Below, in pieces: positions 1 to 8,465 of a stretch of DNA of 16,726 nt. The notes beneath the pieces are model-generated. The model made no database searches, was not told the origin of the DNA, and worked only from the letters and a program-made list of their open reading frames with translations. The position numbers and the translations under genes are program-made. The stretch's first letter is position 1, and the number at the start of each line of letters is the position of its first letter. This DNA comes from Bdellovibrionales bacterium (GTDB lineage: Bacteria > Bdellovibrionota > Bdellovibrionia > Bdellovibrionales > UBA1609). The stretch lies in NCBI GenBank assembly GCA_020435185.1, contig JAGRAA010000276.1, positions 1 through 16,726 on the forward strand, in the 5' to 3' direction.

Positions 1-1858
1 CTTCTTTTTCTCCATTTCTAAAATAAAACATCCTTGAATGCTCTAAATACCTGTCTACTATAGAATAAACATTAATATTTTCGCTTAAACCCTTAACTCC
101 GGGTTTAATCGTACATATAGACCTAACAACAAGGTCTACAGAAACTCCCGCTTGGGAGGCTTTATATAATGCTTCTACTACATCATTGTCTTCTAGATTA
201 TTGCACTTAATAACAATTTTAGTTGGCTTTCCAGATTTAAAATTTTCAATTTCTTCTCGAATTTTTTGCAAAATAAAGTCTTTCATTTGAACAGGAGCTA
301 CTATTAGTTTTTTATAATCGTTTTTTAACGATCGCCCGGTCAGATAATGAAACAATTCTACTACGTCCTGTGTGATTTCGCTTTTTGCCGTCAAAAGACC
401 GATATCCGTGTAAAACATAGCTGTTTGGCTGTTGTAGTTACCCGTCCCTAAATGAGCGTAGGTTTTGATTCTTGCCCCTTCTCTTCTCACTGCTAATGCC
501 ACCTTACAATGTGTTTTTAAACCAACTATTCCATAGACCACATGGCATCCCGCATTTTCTAATTTATTGGCCCAATGAATATTTTTTTCTTCATCCATTC
601 TCGCTTGAAGTTCAATTAAGCAAACGACCTGTTTACCTCTCTCTGCTGCTCTAACCAAAGCATTGATAATAGACCCTTCTTGGTTAGTCCTATATAGTGT
701 CATTTTAATGGCTAAAACATTTGGATCATCAACAGCAGCTAAAATAAATTTCTCAACACTTGTACTAAAATTCTCAAAGGGATGATGGAGTAAAATATCT
801 TTTTGGGAAATGCTATCGAAAATATTTTTATCGCTCGTCAATTCATGGGCTTCTGTCTGCCTCCAAACATTAAACTTTAGATCTTTTCTGTTTATACTAT
901 ACAAACTAAACAGGTTTGAAAAATCTAATTCTGTATCCATAGGGTAGATATCACACTCATTTACTTCTAACTCATCAGTCAACAAACTTAAAAGCCAATC
1001 ATTAACGGGAGGTTTAACTTCCAACTTTACCACTTCTCCAAATTTTCTTTCCTGAATTTGTTGAGAAATCATCGTTAACAAACTTTCAAATTCGTTCTCT
1101 TTATCAATTTCAACTTCTATGTTTCTTACAATTCTAAAGGGCATAACCGCTTCGATTTTCATCTTCGGAAATAAATATTCTAAATTATTTACAATGATAT
1201 CCGTAGTGCTTACCCAGACTTGCTTTTCCTCTTTCACCGATTTTTCCATTGGATAATAACTTGGGAAAAAACTAGGGATTTTCAATCTAGAAAACACCAA
1301 TTCACTCTGACCAGGGTAAGAAAGTGCGATGGCCAATGACGTAGATAATGTAGAAATGTGAGGAAAAGGATGAGCCTGGTCTACAGATAATGGAGTAAGC
1401 ACAGGAAAAAGATCTTGTTTAAATTTGCTGGTAAAAAAAATTTTTTCTTCAGAGTTTAGCTCCTCCCAGGAAGATATATAAATCCCCGTTTTACTAAGCT
1501 CTTTTTTTAATTTTAAAAACTCTTCTGAAGCTCTTGCCAATAAGTCTAGAACATATTTTTTTATATTCAAAAGCTTCGCTTGCGCCTCACTTCCTGGATG
1601 ATTGAGGTACAAGAGCCTAGAGATCCACATTCTTTTCATAAAAAGCTCATCCAAGTTACTATGAAGTATCCCTAAAAATTTCAGTCGCTCTAATAACGGT
1701 ACAGAAACATCACACGCCTGTTCGAGTACTCTTTTATTAAATTCTAAAAGAGATAAATCTCTATCTACAAAATGATCGTTTTTTGCCATTTTGGCTGCCC
1801 ATTTAGTGGCTCTGGCCTTTGATTTGGATTTTCTATTGGGCGTTTTCTTTTTAGTCAT
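1..1858 (-). CDS. ppk1: Polyphosphate kinase 1 (partial, 3' end beyond window)
   Basis: Transfers the gamma phosphate of ATP to inorganic polyphosphate, reversibly, through a phosphohistidine. About 619 codons are visible; the C-terminus runs off the left edge (an estimated 85-90 residues missing by comparison with E. coli Ppk, 688 aa). The N-terminal domain has the family signature DRDLSLLEFNKRVL, followed by HSNLDELFMKR. The two conserved histidines are present: His450 in LKTHCKVALAVR and His607 in DRYLEHSRMFYF. Their spacing of 157 residues equals that of E. coli His435/His592. The first ~26 residues are a Lys/Arg-rich extension; the ATG at 1858 has only a weak ribosome site, and a second in-frame ATG lies at 1787-1789, so the start is not certain. 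It lies 22 bp after the metal-receptor fusion gene, probably in the same transcript. Family assignment is secure. Confidence 0.96.
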   Translation of the reverse strand, partial: MTKKKTPNRKSKSKARATKWAAKMAKNDHFVDRDLSLLEFNKRVLEQACDVSVPLLERLKFLGILHSNLDELFMKRMWISRLLYLNHPGSEAQAKLLNIKKYVLDLLARASEEFLKLKKELSKTGIYISSWEELNSEEKIFFTSKFKQDLFPVLTPLSVDQAHPFPHISTLSTSLAIALSYPGQSELVFSRLKIPSFFPSYYPMEKSVKEEKQVWVSTTDIIVNNLEYLFPKMKIEAVMPFRIVRNIEVEIDKENEFESLLTMISQQIQERKFGEVVKLEVKPPVNDWLLSLLTDELEVNECDIYPMDTELDFSNLFSLYSINRKDLKFNVWRQTEAHELTSDKNIFDSISQKDILLHHPFENFSTSVEKFILAAVDDPNVLAIKMTLYRTNQEGSIINALVRAAERGKQVVCLIELQARMDEEKNIHWANKLENAGCHVVYGIVGLKTHCKVALAVRREGARIKTYAHLGTGNYNSQTAMFYTDIGLLTAKSEITQDVVELFHYLTGRSLKNDYKKLIVAPVQMKDFILQKIREEIENFKSGKPTKIVIKCNNLEDNDVVEALYKASQAGVSVDLVVRSICTIKPGVKGLSENINVYSIVDRYLEHSRMFYFRNGEKE

Positions 1859-1880
1859 AACTATTTTTACCACACTCTAC

Positions 1881-2747
1881 TTATTTGATCAGCGACTTTA
1901 TGAGTTGAATAGTCCTATAGCCATACCAAGAGTATGTTTCTCCATTTAACAAAGCCGAGAAGTATCCTAACTCCTTTATTTCATGGATATTTTTTTCAAA
2001 AGGGTAAGGTTCTGTTGAAAAAAATATAATAGTCTTCTCTTTGTCTAGGTCTTGAATGTTGATCTCAGGATACTTATCTTCAGATTTAATATATTCATCT
2101 CCAAATCCCAATAATTTGAATACTGATGAAATATAGGTTTTTCGACCCATGGCCATCCAAGGGTTTTTCCAGATCATATAAACAATATTGTCTATGGATT
2201 CATTAGGTTTCTTAATCCACTGAAGAACCCCTGGGATGTCAGTAATTTTATAAGCATATGCCAGGTCTAAATTCACTCTGTCAAAAAAAGAAATATATTC
2301 ATTTATTTTTTCGTTTTTTAAAATTCTATTTAAATCTATGAGCGATATTTTGACATCTTCTACTGACCTTACGTTTGTGACAAAACACCTCTGCTTGATG
2401 TTTTGTAAAAACTCCTTTCGATTTTCCTCTCTATCTAAAAGAACAAGATCCGCATCTATATTATTAATTTTTTTAAAATCTACATTTTTCGTGCCACCAA
2501 CAATGGGGATCTCTAATGCCTCTTTTTTCGGATGAATGCAAAACTTCGTTCTCCCTACCACGTTAACACCGGCCTGAATCAGTGTTTCTGTCCAAGACGG
2601 CACCAAACTAATGACTTTTTTGTTATTAGTAAATTCATACGGGCAATGCCTACAACCATTTTTGCAACAATATCCTCGTCGACTTAAAAAGTCTTTTGTA
2701 AAAACAGTATTTCCATTTTCAATATAAAAATCTTTACTCTCACTCAT
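1881..2747 (-). CDS. DUF5522-type Cys-rich module fused to a metal/cobalamin receptor-like domain
   Basis: A 288-residue two-part protein. Residues ~1-38 hold the motif YCCKNGCRHCPY (Cys27, 28, 32, 35), typical of the short DUF5522 family, which normally stands alone and is likely metal-binding. Residues ~44-288 resemble the BtuF/TroA-like helical-backbone metal receptor fold: it opens with VISLVPSWTETL and has GRTKFCIHP (65-73), a pattern known from cytosolic rather than periplasmic members. No signal peptide or lipobox is visible, so a cytoplasmic location is inferred. The ligand cannot be read from sequence; Cys70 and His72 are candidate ligands. The start is taken as the ATG at 2747; an in-frame TTG at 2762 would add five residues and overlap the DUF924 stop. 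Neither has a strong ribosome site, so coupling to the upstream gene is likely. The function is unknown. Confidence 0.85.
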   Translation of the reverse strand: MSESKDFYIENGNTVFTKDFLSRRGYCCKNGCRHCPYEFTNNKKVISLVPSWTETLIQAGVNVVGRTKFCIHPKKEALEIPIVGGTKNVDFKKINNIDADLVLLDREENRKEFLQNIKQRCFVTNVRSVEDVKISLIDLNRILKNEKINEYISFFDRVNLDLAYAYKITDIPGVLQWIKKPNESIDNIVYMIWKNPWMAMGRKTYISSVFKLLGFGDEYIKSEDKYPEINIQDLDKEKTIIFFSTEPYPFEKNIHEIKELGYFSALLNGETYSWYGYRTIQLIKSLIK

Positions 2748-2758
2748 AGGTTTTGTTT

Positions 2759-3298
2759 TCAAAAGGAATGGGCTGGGTCTTTTAAAAACTCTAGTTCTTC
2801 TTCCGTAGATGGACGGCCCAATATTGCATTTCTATGCGGATAACGACCAAAACGGTCGATAATATTTTTGTGCTTAATTTCATATTCTAAATTATATTCA
2901 AGTCCTTTTTGATTAAACAATTTTATGGCCTCTTCGTGTATTATCTGAGACTCACTATGCATATAGGGCATATATAAAAATGATTTAAACTGAGGAGACA
3001 TATTTTTATCCACCCCTTTTTCAATTGCCATTTGCGCCAAACATAAAGCCAACCCATCATAAGCAAAGGACTGCGGTTGTTCTCGATACATATTTCTAGA
3101 AAATTGATCAATAAGGATAATCTCGGCCAAGATTCCTCCCGCGGTTTTTCTCCACTTAAATAATTCACATCGAACAGCCTGTTCATGCAAAGTTTTAAAT
3201 TTTTTCGTGATGTCTTCATCTAATTTCGGGTCTTTTTTAAAATGTTGCTCCGAAGACAGTTGCCCAAACCAAAAATCCAGAACTACCTTTTCAGACAC
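2759..3298 (-). CDS. DUF924 family protein
   Basis: A 179-residue soluble protein of the DUF924 family, an all-helical TPR-like fold with no established biochemical role. Family landmarks in order are LDFWFG (7-12), LIDQFSRNMYR (62-72), FLYMPYMHSE (107-116), and a C-terminal block with RFGRYPHRN, LGR and ST-EE (149-167). Length is normal for the family. It starts with GTG at 3298, preceded by a strong AAGGAG at a 6-base gap; no ATG fits. It is first in a minus-strand unit with the DUF5522-metal receptor fusion (start codons within about 12 bases of this stop) and ppk1. No signal peptide is seen, so it is probably cytoplasmic. Confidence 0.92.
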   Translation of the reverse strand: MSEKVVLDFWFGQLSSEQHFKKDPKLDEDITKKFKTLHEQAVRCELFKWRKTAGGILAEIILIDQFSRNMYREQPQSFAYDGLALCLAQMAIEKGVDKNMSPQFKSFLYMPYMHSESQIIHEEAIKLFNQKGLEYNLEYEIKHKNIIDRFGRYPHRNAILGRPSTEEELEFLKDPAHSF

Positions 3299-3563
3299 GA
3301 GACTCTCCTTTATTTGATACTTTTGATTAAAATAAATTTAGATCATAAATAATCAACAATTCAACTACACGACTTTATCTACCATATTCCATAAGCTCCC
3401 TTGTCGTCACGATAACCCTTAAAAGAGACGATAATTGGCGCCTATAGAGAAGACTACAGACATGTTACACCGGCCTTAATTTATCTTTTTTAAGTATTTT
3501 CAAATAGTTATAAAATATCAAAACCATTTACAAATGGCACTAAGTTTGCTTTCATAATTACTC
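3299..3563. promoter_or_regulatory. Divergent intergenic region with candidate promoters
   Basis: This 265-bp spacer separates the minus-strand DUF924 unit from the plus-strand lytic transglycosylase gene, so promoters for both must lie here or nearby. On the minus strand, TTGATT (3351-3356) with TATTTT (3329-3334), spacer 16, is a modest sigma-70-like pair placed upstream of the GTG start. On the plus strand TATAAA (3509-3514) is a possible -10, but I find no good -35. No clear hairpin, small ORF or riboswitch was seen. Confidence 0.35.
3305..3310 (-). promoter_or_regulatory. Ribosome binding site deciding the GTG start of the DUF924 gene
   Basis: AAGGAG on the minus strand sits six bases before GTG at 3298. 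It is the best Shine-Dalgarno match in this part of the window and fixes the non-ATG start. Confidence 0.8.
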
Positions 3564-4970
3564 ATGAAAAACCAGGACGTACACGCCGAATATGACAATT
3601 TCTCTTTATCACTCCCGAGTATAAGTATAATTGTCTTTTTTACGATCGTGTTCACTATATTTTATAGCGTGAACACCAACACTTATGCTGATAAAATTAA
3701 GTCTGCGACCCCTAATCCCGTAGAGCCGGCTGCTCTAAAAGCTATTGACGAAGCACCCTCCTTACATAATTCGACAAGCATCGTAAAACCTAATACTTCG
3801 CCCCCTATTTCAGAAAAACTACTTATTCCACAGGCTGTACTTAATGACCCCGATAAGTTAGTGAATCCTGTTTTTAAAGTACCTAAATATCTCCACCCCC
3901 GGGTTTCTTTTTGGTTCAATGTTTATACGAAGTGGGATTCTTACAATCATATAATCCATCATGTTGATTATCCTTGGGTAGTTTTCGAAGTTGTTAATAC
4001 AAAAAAATTTTTTAAAAACAACAAGTCCTATATGACTCAAGTTCACAATGCAAAAAAATATGTGCAGTTAAGAAAGAAGTTTATCAGAAACTCTCTTAAA
4101 CAGCTCGCCAGGAAGAAAAATAAAGTAAAGCTCTCTTCTTTTCAAAAACAGCTTTTAAAACAAATCAAATCTCTTCCGGGGCCGCTAAATAAAAATTTAA
4201 AGATGGCTTCCGTAAATGTACGCTCTCAACTGGGGCAAAAGAATTATTTTGAATATGCACTTAAAAATAGTTCCAAATATTTGCCAGCCATGGAAAACAC
4301 TTTTAAACAATATAGCCTCCCCACCGAGTTAACCAGAATTCCTTTTGTAGAAAGCAGTTTTAACGAAAAAGCTCAAAGTAAAGTTGGAGCCAGTGGAATA
4401 TGGCAAATAATGCCTTATTCCGGAAAACAGTATTTGAAAATCAATAAATTTATAGACGAAAGAAACTCACCTCTTAAAGCCACTCTCGCATCTGCAAAAC
4501 ATTTAAAAAGAGATTTTAAAATTTTAAGATCCTGGCCCCTAGCGATTACCGCCTATAATCACGGTGTCGGCAGCATGAAAAAAGCCGTACGCGCCCTTAA
4601 TTCAAACCATTATGGAGTCATTTTAAACAAATATAAATCCGAGTCCTTTCAATTCGCTTCAAAGAATTTTTATTCTTGTTTTTTGGCCGCATTACACGCC
4701 GAAAAATATTCTAAGAAAATATTTGATATTACAAGAAAGCCTAGTTTAGATATCGTAAAGGTTAAATTGAATTCACGTATTCGTGTAAACGATTTGATAG
4801 AAGCTGCTGAAACCACACAAAAAGAATTTGTTCAATATAATCTCGATTTAAAAAACGCCTTATCAGCGAACATTCTTTTGCCAAAAGGATTTCAAGTTTT
4901 TTTACCAAGAAGGTTAGTAGTGTTGTTGAGAAACAACTTAAAACCAAGCAATAAGGTTTCAAAAAGTTAA
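3564..4970 (+). CDS. Membrane-anchored MltD-like lytic transglycosylase
   Basis: Predicted to cleave the MurNAc-GlcNAc bond of peptidoglycan, forming 1,6-anhydro ends. The protein has 468 residues. A hydrophobic segment (~17-36) acts as an uncleaved anchor or signal. Residues ~40-225 are a basic linker with no recognised domain. The SLT domain spans ~235-345: catalytic Glu263 in IPFVESSFN, then GASGIWQIMPYSGK (275-288) and the ITAYNHG motif (328-334). A C-terminal stretch (~400-450, ending LPKGFQVFLPRR) resembles the linker after the SLT domain of MltD, but no convincing LysM repeat follows, and the Cys lipobox of E. coli MltD is absent. The ATG at 3564 lacks a clear ribosome site but keeps the membrane segment. 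It is convergent with the large secreted-protein gene, with 8 bp between the stops. Confidence 0.9.
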   Translation: MKNQDVHAEYDNFSLSLPSISIIVFFTIVFTIFYSVNTNTYADKIKSATPNPVEPAALKAIDEAPSLHNSTSIVKPNTSPPISEKLLIPQAVLNDPDKLVNPVFKVPKYLHPRVSFWFNVYTKWDSYNHIIHHVDYPWVVFEVVNTKKFFKNNKSYMTQVHNAKKYVQLRKKFIRNSLKQLARKKNKVKLSSFQKQLLKQIKSLPGPLNKNLKMASVNVRSQLGQKNYFEYALKNSSKYLPAMENTFKQYSLPTELTRIPFVESSFNEKAQSKVGASGIWQIMPYSGKQYLKINKFIDERNSPLKATLASAKHLKRDFKILRSWPLAITAYNHGVGSMKKAVRALNSNHYGVILNKYKSESFQFASKNFYSCFLAALHAEKYSKKIFDITRKPSLDIVKVKLNSRIRVNDLIEAAETTQKEFVQYNLDLKNALSANILLPKGFQVFLPRRLVVLLRNNLKPSNKVSKS

Positions 4971-4978
4971 ATTTTAAA

Positions 4979-7246
4979 TTAATTTTTAAATGATTCTTCA
5001 AAAACGTGAACTCTTGGACCATCTGACATAAGAATCGTCGTAAATTCTTTTTCTATCTTATCGGCTACAACACTCAAAGACTGCAATCCTTCAGGCACAT
5101 TATAAACAACAAACCCTCCAGAAGCATGAGGGGAATCAACCACATCACCGTTTTCATCAAAATAAACAATATTATTTTGCTCTATTTGCCCATTCAACAA
5201 CACTTCATAATCACTCTCTAAGCTTTGAATAACCCCAAAAATAATAGCTTTAGTTGGATCTATCTGGATTCTCTTTCGAGAGGCAAACTCCTTCAAGCGA
5301 TCGTTATCAATCATTTTTAAATCTAAATGCTTAGCTCCAGACGATAAGTTAAACACATGAGGTAAATATTGATCAGCTGTTACATCTACAAAAAATCTTC
5401 CTCTCAATAATGGGGCATTAATTTGGCCATCAAAAATCTCCAATGATCCCTCTTGACCAACCAAACTAGCAACACTGCTATCCGTTAGGATTTCTTCACT
5501 GAACGGATTATATATATCTATAGATTTTCGTTCTTCTTTGACAAAATTAAATTCAACATATGATACAGATTCAATTTGAGTGACCACTCTTTTAGCTGGT
5601 AAAAATCTGTTGTGATTAGCCTTGTCCTTGTACGAAACCCTTAAAAAATACTCTGCCTCTTTTGGAACGATAAAAACAAATTCTCCATTCGTCCCTGTAA
5701 ATTCCTGTGCACTATCCGGGACAAACGCCGTGAAATATATCGGCCTTATTCTTGGATCAGAGAGCTCAACGCTAGCGCCCTCTACGGGATGACCATTATC
5801 TAAAACTTTACCCCAAATCACAGAGTAATGATCGTACTCATAGTCATAATCGGGATAAACCAATTGAATCAAGGATCTAATTAAACTTGTGCTAAAAACA
5901 GGTACACTATTTCTTTTTGAAAAATACAGCTCCTTAATTGTTCCCCAACTGGTTTCAGTTGATTTTAAATCAATAGAAACATCGGAGTTTGAACTCACAT
6001 TATTTATCTCAAATTCAGCATTCTCTCTCTTTACTGTTTGGTCACTTGTTTTACCAAAGATATTCATCGTTGGCGATTCGCTAATATTTTCGCCCGCAGC
6101 AGATGTTATCTTACCCGCAATTTTTATATCTTCTGGTGCTAATTCAATCTCTAGGTTTTCTATTTTATCAATACGTCCATCAACATAAATTTCATCTAAG
6201 AAAATAGAACCTGTTCCTAGCACACTGCCGTTATTTACACTTTTAAGCTCTGCTATTAATATTCCTTTTTTCTGATCAACTTTGATGTTAAATTGACCCT
6301 TTTCGATATCAAACTCGCCCGCCTCATAAATTTGACCATGATATTCTCTTCTTACTTCCAGAAAATTATCCTTTTCTGCTAAAGCAAGACCTTTAGTAAA
6401 TCGAATATCACCACTTATATAAAATGGTCGCTCATTATCAGAAACAAAGCCCATTTCTTCTTTTGGGCTTTCTTTTAAGTTTGAAGACTCAATAGGAAGA
6501 GAAGGAGCATTATTGAGACCAGCACCTGCCAAACGAATCACTTTTCCAGATTTTTTTGTTTCAAGACCAGCAAAAGGGTTTTGGCTTCTTTTTAAATTGT
6601 CTGCGGGTTTTATGTGATATCCAGCCGCATATATTTTTTGCTTCTGACTTTCGATCGCTGTTTGATCATTAGAACTAAATACAATTACATTTTGCGATTT
6701 TACCTCATGATTACTCTCAGCAAGCGCTACCAACTCTTGAGCTTTCTCCTGAAAACTAGGTTCTGACCAATCATACTTAGAATAATAATTGATCAATTTT
6801 TCTTTTGAAATATTCAATGAACTCAATTTTTCCGCATCCAAGTATTGCTCTGAGGGCGCTCTTATCGCAATGATTTGATTTCCTGCTCTTAACTTCATAG
6901 TTCCGATATTCACATAATTTTCATTGCTCATGTTTTGAAGAGAGGACTTTAAGTTTTGCTCATTGGACTCGTCTATTAATTGAGCAAAAAATCTATCTGC
7001 ATTTTTTGCTTTTTCTAACCCAGGAATCAATCTTTCGGATGGAGCCTCTTGCGAGTCAGGCAGATAAATAGAAATATCTCTACTATCCATAATCGCAGCC
7101 TGCGATGGAGAATTAAAATTTAACGACACCAATGTGGATTTTGAAGAGGCTAAATAAAATTCTGGATCAACAATTTGAAGCGAACACCAGGCAAATACAA
7201 ACCAGATAAAAATCGATTTTAATATTAGATTTTTTAACTGCCCCAT
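4979..7246 (-). CDS. Large exported protein with repeated beta-sandwich (carboxypeptidase-regulatory-like) modules
   Basis: I do not recognise this 755-residue protein as a named family. The N-terminus (basic MGQLKNLILK, then a hydrophobic stretch to ~24) is a signal peptide or anchor. Residues ~45-230 are hydrophilic and helix-prone. From ~275 onward the chain looks like a series of beta-sandwich units. The clearest, ~476-540, begins IWGKVLDNGHPVEGASVEL and contains TGTNGEFVF, the pattern of carboxypeptidase regulatory-like/CnaB-type folds. Weaker relatives begin near 277 (ISGDIRF), 376 (IAGKIT), 597 (GQEGSLEIFDG) and 668 (IIFGVIQ). No catalytic motif, LPXTG sorting signal or autotransporter barrel is seen. 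The ATG at 7246 follows GAGG at a short spacing. It lies 47 bp after the small lipoprotein gene on the same strand and converges on the transglycosylase gene. A periplasmic or surface role is inferred. Confidence 0.8.
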   Translation of the reverse strand: MGQLKNLILKSIFIWFVFAWCSLQIVDPEFYLASSKSTLVSLNFNSPSQAAIMDSRDISIYLPDSQEAPSERLIPGLEKAKNADRFFAQLIDESNEQNLKSSLQNMSNENYVNIGTMKLRAGNQIIAIRAPSEQYLDAEKLSSLNISKEKLINYYSKYDWSEPSFQEKAQELVALAESNHEVKSQNVIVFSSNDQTAIESQKQKIYAAGYHIKPADNLKRSQNPFAGLETKKSGKVIRLAGAGLNNAPSLPIESSNLKESPKEEMGFVSDNERPFYISGDIRFTKGLALAEKDNFLEVRREYHGQIYEAGEFDIEKGQFNIKVDQKKGILIAELKSVNNGSVLGTGSIFLDEIYVDGRIDKIENLEIELAPEDIKIAGKITSAAGENISESPTMNIFGKTSDQTVKRENAEFEINNVSSNSDVSIDLKSTETSWGTIKELYFSKRNSVPVFSTSLIRSLIQLVYPDYDYEYDHYSVIWGKVLDNGHPVEGASVELSDPRIRPIYFTAFVPDSAQEFTGTNGEFVFIVPKEAEYFLRVSYKDKANHNRFLPAKRVVTQIESVSYVEFNFVKEERKSIDIYNPFSEEILTDSSVASLVGQEGSLEIFDGQINAPLLRGRFFVDVTADQYLPHVFNLSSGAKHLDLKMIDNDRLKEFASRKRIQIDPTKAIIFGVIQSLESDYEVLLNGQIEQNNIVYFDENGDVVDSPHASGGFVVYNVPEGLQSLSVVADKIEKEFTTILMSDGPRVHVFEESFKN

Positions 7247-7293
7247 GAAGTCCTCAAAACATTTAAACTATTGATAACTTTAAATTATTTTAA

Positions 7294-7764
7294 TTAAAAG
7301 ACTCTAAAGTCGTCAACTATGTTGCCATCGTCTCGACTTTCGTTAAGGATTTTGTAGATTCTCTTTAATAAAGCTCTCGCTAAGACCTCGTCATACTTTA
7401 CAAACTCATACTCAGCTTTGACCATGCCCTTTGAACTCAGTCTTTTCTCAATTAAAACCTGAGTAGTAATAGTATATGGTCTTCTCTCTCCTAAGATGAC
7501 CACATGAGCATATTTACGCACACCCATTTTCGTGGCCTTAAAAACCCGTCCTTTTCGTTCAATAAAATATTCAGAATAAAACTCCCTCCCATTTTCGCTA
7601 ACTAGCCTAACGTCTAATGGAAGAGATTTTTTTACCGCATGTTTGATTTTAGCTAAAGGATGGTCGCCAGAGTCCAGTCGGACCTCTCCTCCTGAGCAGC
7701 CTACCGCTAAGACTAGCCAAATAATGCACAAAAAATGAATAACCAAACTATTCAATTTATTCAA
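7294..7764 (-). CDS. Small predicted lipoprotein of unknown function
   Basis: A 156-residue protein of no family I recognise. The N-terminus has a basic residue, a hydrophobic core and LVLAVGC (Cys23), a lipobox-like sequence (Ala at -3 is not ideal), so an outer- or inner-membrane lipoprotein is inferred. The mature part is rich in Lys/Arg and predicted beta strand and ends with acidic residues. There is no in-frame ATG before the signal sequence. The start is TTG at 7764, directly abutting the transaldolase stop, with AAGGA nine bases upstream inside the transaldolase gene; translational coupling is likely. A TTG three codons further in is an alternative start. Confidence 0.75.
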   Translation of the reverse strand: MNKLNSLVIHFLCIIWLVLAVGCSGGEVRLDSGDHPLAKIKHAVKKSLPLDVRLVSENGREFYSEYFIERKGRVFKATKMGVRKYAHVVILGERRPYTITTQVLIEKRLSSKGMVKAEYEFVKYDEVLARALLKRIYKILNESRDDGNIVDDFRVF

Positions 7765-8406
7765 TTATAGCATTCCTTCGGCATCTTTAAGGAATTGAGC
7801 AATTCCTTTGTCTGTAAGAGGATGCTTAGTCAACTGTTGAATAACCTTAAACGGAACGGTAACTATGTCTGCTCCCATCATTGCCGAGTCTAAAATATGC
7901 ATTGGGTGCCTGATACTAGCCACAAGAACCTGGGTTTCGTAGTTATAGTTTTGATAAACCTGGATGATTTGACTAATCAAACCCATTCCGTCATTACTAA
8001 TGTCATCTAAACGACCAACAAAAGGAGAAACCAAAGTCGCTCCAGCCTTTGCTACAAGAAGCGCCTGCAAAGGAGAGAACACCAAAGTCACATTTGTTTT
8101 TATTCCATCAGAGGCAAACTTTTTAACAGCCTTAAGACCCTCATCACACATTGGTATTTTAACAACAACGTTATCTGCAATTTTAGCCAGCTCCAGACCC
8201 TCTTTATACATTTTATCAGCCTCTAAACTGAGTACTTCAGCCGATACAAGTCCATCCACTTCAGCGCAAATTTCTTTGATAACATCATGATTTTTCTTTC
8301 CAGTTTTAGCCACTAAAGTAGGATTGGTAGTCACTCCATCCAGTATGCCTAGTTTGTTGGCTTCTTTAATCTCATCAATATCTGCTGTATCTATATAAAA
8401 CTTCAT
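7765..8406 (-). CDS. tal: Transaldolase, small TalC/Fsa-type
   Basis: A 213-residue single-domain (beta/alpha)8 aldolase of the TalC/FSA subfamily, acting in the non-oxidative pentose phosphate pathway in the cytoplasm. Landmarks are FYIDTAD (3-9), DGVTTNPTL (23-31), the Schiff-base Lys83 in VVVKIPM and ASIRHPMHI towards the end. Position 57 is Glu (SAEVLS), the residue typical of true transaldolases; fructose-6-phosphate aldolases carry Gln there. That favours transaldolase activity but is not proof. Length is typical. The ATG at 8406 is preceded by AGGAG at good spacing. A 59-bp gap separates it from the folK-like gene, long enough for its own promoter, although I see no convincing -35/-10 pair. 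The lipoprotein gene follows without a gap. Confidence 0.95.
   Translation of the reverse strand: MKFYIDTADIDEIKEANKLGILDGVTTNPTLVAKTGKKNHDVIKEICAEVDGLVSAEVLSLEADKMYKEGLELAKIADNVVVKIPMCDEGLKAVKKFASDGIKTNVTLVFSPLQALLVAKAGATLVSPFVGRLDDISNDGMGLISQIIQVYQNYNYETQVLVASIRHPMHILDSAMMGADIVTVPFKVIQQLTKHPLTDKGIAQFLKDAEGML
7774..7778 (-). promoter_or_regulatory. Ribosome binding site supporting a TTG start of the small lipoprotein gene
   Basis: AAGGA within the last codons of the transaldolase gene lies nine bases before TTG at 7764. No ATG is available ahead of the signal sequence, so this site supports the rare start codon. Confidence 0.55.
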
Positions 8407-8465
8407 GATTTCTCCTAAAAATTAATACCTTATAGCTAACCTAGAGGAAACTATGCTTAGATAAG

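Noticed and set aside
472..654. Open frame on the plus strand opposite ppk1
   Set aside because: It is antisense to clearly conserved ppk1 sequence around the catalytic His450, has no ribosome site of note and no recognisable protein features; the same applies to other short frames opposite the metal-receptor fusion, dapB, tal and ftsK.
4922..4937. Perfect 6-bp hairpin GTTGTT-GAGA-AACAAC at the mltD 3' end as a terminator
   Set aside because: It is within the coding sequence, AT-rich in part, and has no T-run on either strand directly after it, so termination is not supported.
8407..8465. A strong promoter for the transaldolase gene
   Set aside because: A TTGACT-like element (8464-8469, minus strand) overlaps the folK-like stop, but no acceptable -10 lies at 16-18 bases from it; independent transcription remains possible but is not shown.
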